Below are positions 57,010-64,000 of a DNA stretch of 64,000 nt, in pieces; the stretch's first letter is position 1; every line of letters begins with the position of its first letter. Made by a program: the position numbers and the translations under genes. Where the stretch lies: contig JBIQHF010000003.1 in assembly GCA_044508675.1 (NCBI GenBank), positions 186,001-250,000 on the forward strand. The letters run 5' to 3'. Under the pieces are notes generated by a model. The model was not told where the DNA came from. It ran no database searches and saw only the letters and a list, made by a program, of their open reading frames with translations. Source of the stretch: Raineyella sp044508675 (GTDB lineage: Bacteria; Actinomycetota; Actinomycetes; Propionibacteriales; Propionibacteriaceae).

Positions 57010-57035
57010 GCGGGCAGCCTACCCGAGCGGTGGAC

Positions 57036-58481
57036 TCACCAGCGGGGCTCGTCCAGCGCGGCGATCAGGGCATCGACCCGATCGTCGGTGTCCCGGAACG
57101 GGTCGCGCAGCGTCAGCGCACGGGTCTGGTTGCCCCGGTTGATCCGCAGGTGCATCCAGTCGGCGAGGAAGTCGACCCCGGCCGCGCGGGCCGCATCGAT
57201 GAACGCCCCCCGCAGCCTCGCCCGGGTCGGCGGTGGCGTGGTCAGGGCGGCCTCGATCGCCGCGTCGTCGACCACACGGTTGACCTCCCCGTGTGCCTCG
57301 AGCAGCCGGAACAGGCCGCGGCCCTCGGCGATGTCGTGGTACGCCAGATCGACCTGCGCCAGCCGTGGACTGTCCAGGGGGAGCCCGTGCCGGTCGGCGT
57401 ACCGGGAGATCAGCCGGTGCTTGATGGCCCAGTCGATGTCGCGCGACAGTGCCTCCTGGTCACCGGCCCCCAGCGCGGTGAGCGTACGCTGCCACAGGCC
57501 CAGCGCCTGCTCCAGAGCCGGCTGCATCGGGCCGAGCCGATCGCGGTGGTCCAGCACCGCCTGCAGGTAGGCCTGCTGGATCTCCAGCGCGCTGGCGGTC
57601 CGCCCGTTGGCCAGCTCCACCGGGGTGCGTCCGGTCAGGTCGCGAGAGATCTGGCGGATGGCGAGGCTGGGGTTGTCGAGGGTCAGGTCGGGCAGCTCGA
57701 CCCGGGCCTCGACCAGCCGGAGCACCAGCTCGGTCGCGCCCACCTTCAGCAGCGTGGTGGTCTGCGACATCGAGGAGTCGCCGACGATCACGTGCAGCCG
57801 GCGGTACAGCTCCGGGTCGCCGTGCGGCTCGTCGCGGGTGTTGATCATCGGGCGGGCGCGGGTGGTGGCCGAGGAGACGGTGTCCCACATCTGGTCGGCG
57901 CGCTGGCTGAGCTGGTAGACCGTCGGCCCGTCACCGCCGCGCTCGGGCCGCTCGTACAGCCGGGTCCGCGACAGGTGGCCGGAGCCGGCGACCAGCTGGC
58001 GACTGACCAGGAAGGGCAGGATCATCCGGTAGTACCGGTTGAGGTCCACTACCCGGTCGACCAGGTAGTTCTCGTGGCAGCCGTAGGAGTTCCCGGCCGA
58101 GTCGACGTTGTTCTTGAACAGGAAGACCTCGACCGGGGTGCCGTCGGCGGCGAGCTGGTCGGTGGCCAGGCGGCGCAGGTCCTCGACCATCCGGTTGCCG
58201 GCCGCGTCGTGGGCGACCAGGTCGTACAGGTCGTCGCACTCGGCGGTCGCGTACTCGGGGTGGGAGCCGACGTCGAGGTAGATCCGCGACCCGTTGCCGA
58301 GGAAGACGTTGCTGGACCGGCCCCAGGCGATCATCCCCCGGAACATCTGCCGGGCCACCTCCTCGGGCCCGACCCCGCGCGCGCCGCGGGCCTGGCTGGT
58401 CAGGCCGTACTCGGTCTCCAGCCCGTAGATGCGCCGGGTCCGTGCCTGTCCGGTGGGTTCTGCGCGGTGCAGCATCGTCAC
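57036..58481 (-). CDS. pafA: Pup--protein ligase PafA
   Basis: A 481-residue ligase of the carboxylate-amine/glutamine-synthetase fold that joins Pup to target lysines. Family motifs: RRIYGLETEYGLT near residue 17, WGRSSNVFLGNGSRIYLDVGSHPEYATAE (two blocks, with the Mg-binding residues), FLFKNNVDSAGNSYGCHENY and SSATTRARPMINTRDEPH. Dop is a paralogue; the IETEFG-like motif and absence of the Dop-specific loop favour PafA. GTG at 58481 overlaps the rluB stop as GTGA. In many actinobacteria prcB/prcA precede pafA; here it is rluB. Confidence 0.9.
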   Translation of the reverse strand: MTMLHRAEPTGQARTRRIYGLETEYGLTSQARGARGVGPEEVARQMFRGMIAWGRSSNVFLGNGSRIYLDVGSHPEYATAECDDLYDLVAHDAAGNRMVEDLRRLATDQLAADGTPVEVFLFKNNVDSAGNSYGCHENYLVDRVVDLNRYYRMILPFLVSRQLVAGSGHLSRTRLYERPERGGDGPTVYQLSQRADQMWDTVSSATTRARPMINTRDEPHGDPELYRRLHVIVGDSSMSQTTTLLKVGATELVLRLVEARVELPDLTLDNPSLAIRQISRDLTGRTPVELANGRTASALEIQQAYLQAVLDHRDRLGPMQPALEQALGLWQRTLTALGAGDQEALSRDIDWAIKHRLISRYADRHGLPLDSPRLAQVDLAYHDIAEGRGLFRLLEAHGEVNRVVDDAAIEAALTTPPPTRARLRGAFIDAARAAGVDFLADWMHLRINRGNQTRALTLRDPFRDTDDRVDALIAALDEPRW

Positions 58482-59221
58482 ATCCCGACCAGGTCGAGCA
58501 GCTTCCCCAGCTCGTCACCGGTGAGGTCGCGCATCTCGCCCGGCTGCAGTCGGCCCAGGCGGACCGGGCCGATCGCGATCCGGGTCAACTTCTGGACCGG
58601 GTGGCCGAAGGCCTCCATCATGCGGCGGACGACGCGGTTGCGCCCCTCGTGCAGGGTGATCTGCAGCAGCGTCGCATCGTTCAGCGTCTGCATCACCTTG
58701 ATCTTGTCCGGACGCACCGGACCATCGTCCAGGTTGATGCCCTTCTGCATGCGCTTCAGGGTGTGCGGGGTCACCTCTCCGAGGACCTGCGCCACGTACG
58801 TCTTGGGGACCTCGTACGAGGGATGCGCCAGCCGGTGGGCGAACTCACCGTCGTTGGTGAGGATCAGCAGCCCCTCGGTATCGGTGTCGAGCCGACCGAC
58901 GTGGAACAGCCGTACGTTGCGGTCGATGTAGGAGGACAGGTCCTCCCGGCCCTCCTGGTCCTCCATCGTGGACACCACACCGCGTGGCTTGTTCAGCACG
59001 GTGTAGACGTGACGGCGGGCGGTCGGGATGCGGGACCCGTCGACCCGGATCTCGTCGTGCTCGGGATCGACGCGCAGCCCCTGCTCGGTCACCAGATGCC
59101 CGTTGACCTCGACCCGGCCCTCGGCGATCAGCTGCTCGCTGGCCCTCCGGGAGGCGATCCCGGCCTGGGCGAGCACCTTCTGCAGGCGAATGCCCTCGTT
59201 CTGATCGTCCGTGTCGCTCAT
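58478..59221 (-). CDS. rluB: Large-subunit rRNA pseudouridine synthase RluB-like
   Basis: A 247-residue RsuA-family enzyme: N-terminal S4 RNA-binding domain (IRLQKVLAQAGIASRRASEQLIAEGRVEVNG in part), then the catalytic domain with VGRLDTDTEGLLILTNDG (catalytic Asp) and EGRNRVVRRMMEAFGHPV. Modifies a uridine of 23S rRNA. The ATG at 59221 has GAGGAG close upstream. In related genomes it follows scpA and scpB; here only 167 non-coding bases separate it from parA. Confidence 0.93.
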   Translation of the reverse strand: MSDTDDQNEGIRLQKVLAQAGIASRRASEQLIAEGRVEVNGHLVTEQGLRVDPEHDEIRVDGSRIPTARRHVYTVLNKPRGVVSTMEDQEGREDLSSYIDRNVRLFHVGRLDTDTEGLLILTNDGEFAHRLAHPSYEVPKTYVAQVLGEVTPHTLKRMQKGINLDDGPVRPDKIKVMQTLNDATLLQITLHEGRNRVVRRMMEAFGHPVQKLTRIAIGPVRLGRLQPGEMRDLTGDELGKLLDLVGM

Positions 59222-59238
59222 GGTCTCCTCGTCCTCGC

Positions 59239-59275
59239 TGTGCCCGCGCCTTGTGCCCGTGCTCCACTGTGCCCG
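59239..59275. repeat. Three copies of TGTGCCCG upstream of rluB
   Basis: TGTGCCCG at 59239, 59252 and 59268 (spacing 13 and 16), within the 167-base gap between parA and rluB. No further meaning can be assigned; the gap shows no readable remnant of a gene. Confidence 0.5.
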
Positions 59276-59388
59276 GCTCCGTGGGGTAGAAGGTTTCTGT
59301 CCAAACACGGGAAGAGACCTGCTACCCATCCTCATTGCTCCGGATCCTCTTCGCTGCGTGGGTCCGGCCCTGCCGACCCCACCTCCGG

Positions 59389-60324
59389 TCAGCCACGCAT
59401 CCGCGCCAGGACCTCTCGGGCGAGGGAGCGGTAGGAATCGGCACCCACCGATCTCGACGCATACCTGGTGATCGGTTCCCCGGCCACTGTGGTCTCGGGG
59501 AACTTCACCGTCCGCCGGATCACCGTGTGGAAGACCTGGTCGCCGAACGCGTCGACCACCGTCTGCAGCACCTCGCGACCATGCAGCGTACGACCGTCGA
59601 ACATCGTGGCGAGCAGCCCCATCACCGTCAACCGGGGATTGAGTCGGTCCTGGACCTTGGCGATCGTATCGGTCAGCATCGCCACGCCGCGCAGCGCGAA
59701 GTACTCGCACTCCAGCGGGATCACGACACTGTCCGCCGCGGTCAGCGCGTTGACCGTCAGCAGCCCCAGCGAGGGGGCGCAGTCGACCAGGATCACGTCA
59801 TAGCGTTCCCGCAGCGGCTCCAGGACCCGGGCAAGGGTCAGCTCCCGGGCCACCTCGGAGACGAGCTGGATCTCCGCCGCCGACAGGTCGATGTTGCTGG
59901 GCAGGATGTCCATGCCCTCGATCGTCGACTCGACGAGCACCTCGTCGACGTCGACCCCCCGCCCCAGGAGCAGGTTGTAGATGCTCAGCTCGAGGGTGTG
60001 CGGGTTGAGGCCGAGGCCGACCGACAGGGACCCCTGCGGATCGAGGTCGACCAGCAGCACCCGGCGGCCGGTCTCGGCCATGGCCGCCCCCAGGTTGATC
60101 GTCGTCGTGGTCTTGCCGACCCCGCCCTTCTGGTTGCACAGGGCAATGATCTCGGCCCGCTTCGGGCCGGGGGCCGGCACCGTCGGCTCCGGCAGGTCGG
60201 GCCAGGGGCGACCAGTCGGTCCGAGCCCGCCGGCTGCTCCGGTGGTGCCGTCGGCGTCGGGCAACGCCTCCTCGCTCTCGAGCAGTATCCCCGAGCCTGC
60301 GTACGCCTCAGCGGATCGATCCAC
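59389..60324 (-). CDS. parA: ParA-family ATPase
   Basis: A 311-residue Walker-type ATPase of the ParA/Soj family. After a Pro/Gly-rich N-terminus of about 55 residues comes the deviant Walker A KGGVGKTTT, VDLDPQGSLSVGLG, VILVDCAPSLGLLT and IPLECEYFALRGV. In actinobacteria a second ParA-like gene sits between xerD and scpAB, apart from the parAB operon near the origin; this copy has that position. No parB follows. The GTG at 60324 has AAGGGGGG four bases upstream. Confidence 0.9.
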   Translation of the reverse strand: MDRSAEAYAGSGILLESEEALPDADGTTGAAGGLGPTGRPWPDLPEPTVPAPGPKRAEIIALCNQKGGVGKTTTTINLGAAMAETGRRVLLVDLDPQGSLSVGLGLNPHTLELSIYNLLLGRGVDVDEVLVESTIEGMDILPSNIDLSAAEIQLVSEVARELTLARVLEPLRERYDVILVDCAPSLGLLTVNALTAADSVVIPLECEYFALRGVAMLTDTIAKVQDRLNPRLTVMGLLATMFDGRTLHGREVLQTVVDAFGDQVFHTVIRRTVKFPETTVAGEPITRYASRSVGADSYRSLAREVLARMRG

Positions 60325-60391
60325 GGAACCCCCCTTGAAGGTATGTCGACAATCATACGCAACCACTCGGTGGCCGAGCGGAAGGTCGATG

Positions 60392-61330
60392 CTACCGGGC
60401 CCGCGGGTGGGCCTCCGTGTACACCTCGCGCAGGTGGTCGACGGTGACCAGGGTGTAGATCTGTGTCGTGGTCACCGAGGCGTGGCCCAGCAGTTCCTGG
60501 ACCACACGGACGTCCGCCCCACCGTCCAACAGGTGCGTGGCGTACGAATGGCGCAGCGTGTGCGGGGAGATCTCGACGTCCAGGCCGGCCCCCGTGGCGG
60601 CCCGCTGCACCACCTCCCAGGCAGACTGGCGAGACAGCCGTCGGCCGCGGGTGTTCAGCAGCAGCGCGGGCGTTCCCGGCCCCCGCGTCGCCCACTCGGG
60701 GCGGCCGCGCACCAGCCAGGCCTCGACCGCACGGGTCGCGTACGACCCGAGGGGGACGAACCGCTCCTTGGAGCCCTTGCCGAGCAGCCGCAGCGCACGG
60801 GAGGCGCCCTCCGGCACCCGCAGTGCCCGGGCGAGGTCGTCCACGTCGAGGACGACCAGCTCCGAGATCCGCGCCCCGGTGCCGTAGAGCAGTTCGAGCA
60901 GCGCCGCGTCGCGCAGCCCGACCGTGGTCTCCCGGTCGGGCGCGCCGAGCACTGCCTCGACCTGGGCGACACTGAGGGCCTTGGGCAGGTGCTTGCCGGT
61001 GGCGGGCGGTCGGACGTCATCGGCCGGATCGGTGGGCGTCAGCCCCTCCCGGGCCAGGAAGCGGTGGAAGGACCGTACGGCCACGACCGCCCGGCCGACC
61101 GAGGAGGCTGCCAGCGGCCGGTGGTCAGGATCACCGGCGGACAGGTGGGCGGCGAAACCACCGACGACGGCGGGGGTCACCGCGCCGGCCTCCGCCACCC
61201 CCTGCTGCTCCAGATAGGCCAGGTAGCGGCCGAGGTCGCGGCGGTAGCTGGCCAGCGTGTTGCCCGACAGGCCGCGTTCCACGCCGAGGTGGGCCAGGTA
61301 GGTCGCGACGAGGTCCTCCAGCGGGGTCAC
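60392..61330 (-). CDS. xerD: Site-specific tyrosine recombinase XerD
   Basis: A 312-residue tyrosine recombinase that resolves chromosome dimers at dif with help from FtsK. The N-terminal SAM-like core-binding domain (residues 1-95) is followed by the catalytic domain with Arg154 (TGARISEL), a Lys near 185 (GKGSKER), His257 and Arg260 (SPHTLRHSYATHLL), His283 (LLGHAS) and nucleophile Tyr292 (TQIYT). The GTG at 61330 overlaps the NUDIX gene stop as GTGA; a longer reading upstream is only the other gene's frame. Confidence 0.94.
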   Translation of the reverse strand: MTPLEDLVATYLAHLGVERGLSGNTLASYRRDLGRYLAYLEQQGVAEAGAVTPAVVGGFAAHLSAGDPDHRPLAASSVGRAVVAVRSFHRFLAREGLTPTDPADDVRPPATGKHLPKALSVAQVEAVLGAPDRETTVGLRDAALLELLYGTGARISELVVLDVDDLARALRVPEGASRALRLLGKGSKERFVPLGSYATRAVEAWLVRGRPEWATRGPGTPALLLNTRGRRLSRQSAWEVVQRAATGAGLDVEISPHTLRHSYATHLLDGGADVRVVQELLGHASVTTTQIYTLVTVDHLREVYTEAHPRAR

Positions 61331-62050
61331 CGGTCCGGAGCCGCCCGATCGGTCACCGTACGATCCGTGCCCGGACGCTCCATCACCGCACGATCCAGGA
61401 ACTCGGCACGCAGGGTCCGGGCCGGCCACGGCGCGTCGGCGGGTCGCAACCGGTCCCAGCCCCGGGGGCGGGCGACGGCAGCGGTCATCACCCCGGCGAC
61501 CAGGACCGGATTCTGCAGGCGCCCATCGAGGACGGCATCAACCACGTCGTCGAAAGGGGCCAGCACGATGTCCATGTGCCCCTCCTCGCCGTCGAGCACG
61601 AAACCGTCCGGCGGGGGCACCTCGGTCAGGCCGCGGGCCAGGTAGATCCGCAGCGACTCCTGGCTGGCCCCCGGGGAGGTGAACATGTCGACCAGCACCC
61701 GCCAGTCCGCCGCAGCCAGCTGGACCTCCTCGGCCAGTTCGCGCTGGGCGGCGACCACGTAGTCCTCGCCGTCCACGTCGAGCAGCCCGGCCGGTGGCTC
61801 GACCAGCCGGAGCCCGGAGGGGTGGCGGTACTGGCGCACCAGCACCACCCGGTCCGCGTCGTCGACGGCGATCACCCCGACGGCGCCGGGGTGGCGGATC
61901 CATTCCCGGCGCAGCTCGACCCCACCCGGGTCGACGACCTGGTCGCGGACCAGGTCGAAGATGGCGCCCTCCCCCACCAGCCGGCGTGAGGCGACCGGCC
62001 AGGCCATCGGTACGTCGCGCAGCTCCTCGGCGCCGATCGTCCGGCCCACC

Positions 62051-62058
<8 letters not shown>
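61327..62058 (-). CDS. NUDIX hydrolase, ADP-ribose pyrophosphatase type
   Basis: A 243-residue NUDIX enzyme. The NUDIX box reads GLLDVDGEDYVVAAQRELAE followed by EVQL; the PAGLLDV.GE start is as in the actinobacterial ADP-ribose pyrophosphatases next to pyrG. It probably cleaves ADP-ribose to AMP and ribose 5-phosphate. The C-terminus (from about 215) is Arg/Asp-rich and unstructured. Its ATG overlaps the end of pyrG by eight bases. Confidence 0.9.
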
Positions 62059-63727
<1,669 letters not shown>

Positions 63728-63738
63728 GGACCTCCACC

Positions 63739-64000
63739 CTATCCCTTCGACCTGTGCCCAGCCAAAGGAGCCGGTTCGGCGGCGACCGCCAGCAGCTCCT
63801 CGGCATGGGCGAGGGCACTGTCGGTGGTCCCGATCCCCGCCATCATCCGGGCCAGTTCGCCGGCCCGGTCCGCGGCGGCGACCTCGCGCACCCCGCTGGT
63901 GGTGATCCGTCCGTCGGAGGCCTTGACCACCACGAAGTGCCGGTCGGCAAAGGCCGCCACCTGGGCCAGGTGGGTGACGACGATGACCTGGGAGTTGGCC
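63739..64000 (-). CDS. recN: DNA repair protein RecN, C-terminal end (5' part beyond window)
   Basis: Only the last 86 residues are in the window. The SMC/ABC-type ATPase end is clear: ANSQVIVVTHLAQVAAFADR (the H-loop or switch region) and then REVAAADRAGELARMMAGI, typical of RecN. RecN helps double-strand break repair. It ends 11 bases before pyrG starts, on the same strand. Confidence 0.9.
   Translation of the reverse strand, partial: ANSQVIVVTHLAQVAAFADRHFVVVKASDGRITTSGVREVAAADRAGELARMMAGIGTTDSALAHAEELLAVAAEPAPLAGHRSKG

Overview
The window is high-GC, gene-dense DNA from an actinobacterium. The gene order recA-DUF3046-clgR-cinA-pgsA-rimO-ftsK, a CarD-type RNA polymerase-binding protein, PafA/PafBC, the pafBC-tatAC block, a HelY-type helicase and leuCD divergent from an IclR-type regulator are all actinobacterial signatures. 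A propionibacterial-type lineage is my inference only. No rRNA operon, prophage, IS element or CRISPR array is visible. Nearly every longer gene is housekeeping. The most interesting material is in promoters, leaders and gene order rather than in an exotic gene cluster.

Layout. 1-7.1 kb (minus strand): recA (cut by the window edge) with an SOS box and a PafBC-type promoter, then DUF3046, clgR, cinA, pgsA, rimO and ftsK. 7.1-12.8 kb: thiD/thiL (thiamine), a stand-alone RAM-domain protein, a DUF3515 lipoprotein, ddl (cell wall), gpsA (lipid precursor) and one unknown protein. 12.9-15.8 kb: leuD and leuC, divergent from an IclR-family regulator. 15.8-18.9 kb: a double-length phosphofructokinase and an alkyladenine DNA glycosylase. 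19-21.8 kb: a two-component system with a small membrane protein, apparently less GC-rich than its surroundings. 22-26.6 kb: two small genes and a tandem pair of Kup potassium transporters. 26.9-28.1 kb: a CarD-family gene and three tRNA genes (Glu, Glu, Gln). 28.2-33 kb: a CPBP protease, gltX, a fumarylacetoacetate-hydrolase family protein and thymidine phosphorylase. 33-35 kb: an AbiEi-like protein and a DUF1707 protein. 35-43.6 kb: branched-chain amino acid genes cimA, ilvE, leuB and ilvBNC. 43.8-47.5 kb: tenA, a GT87-like glycosyltransferase, a 2-hydroxyacid dehydrogenase and hisF. 47.5-59.2 kb: helY, a lipid kinase, tatC, tatA, pafC, pafB, gluQ, an FKBP lipoprotein, pafA and rluB. 59.4-64 kb: parA, xerD, a NUDIX hydrolase, pyrG and the 3' end of recN.

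How the parts fit. Valine, leucine and isoleucine synthesis is covered by ilvB, ilvN, ilvC, ilvE, leuC, leuD, leuB and cimA (the citramalate route to isoleucine); ilvD and leuA are not here. Two levels of control can be read from the sequence. The ilvBNC and cimA transcripts begin with short branched-chain-rich leader peptides followed by intrinsic terminators (attenuators). The leuC and cimA upstream regions share an identical 17-bp imperfect palindrome, with a weaker copy before ilvE, which probably marks targets of the IclR-type regulator next to leuC. The DNA-damage genes also connect: recA carries a PafBC-type promoter and pafB/pafC lie in the same window.

Eleven genes have a TANNNT element ending 6 or 7 bases before the start codon with no convincing Shine-Dalgarno sequence, which suggests leaderless mRNAs. 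Two expected gene pairs are missing from otherwise conserved neighbourhoods: scpA/scpB between parA and rluB, and the proteasome genes prcB/prcA upstream of pafA.
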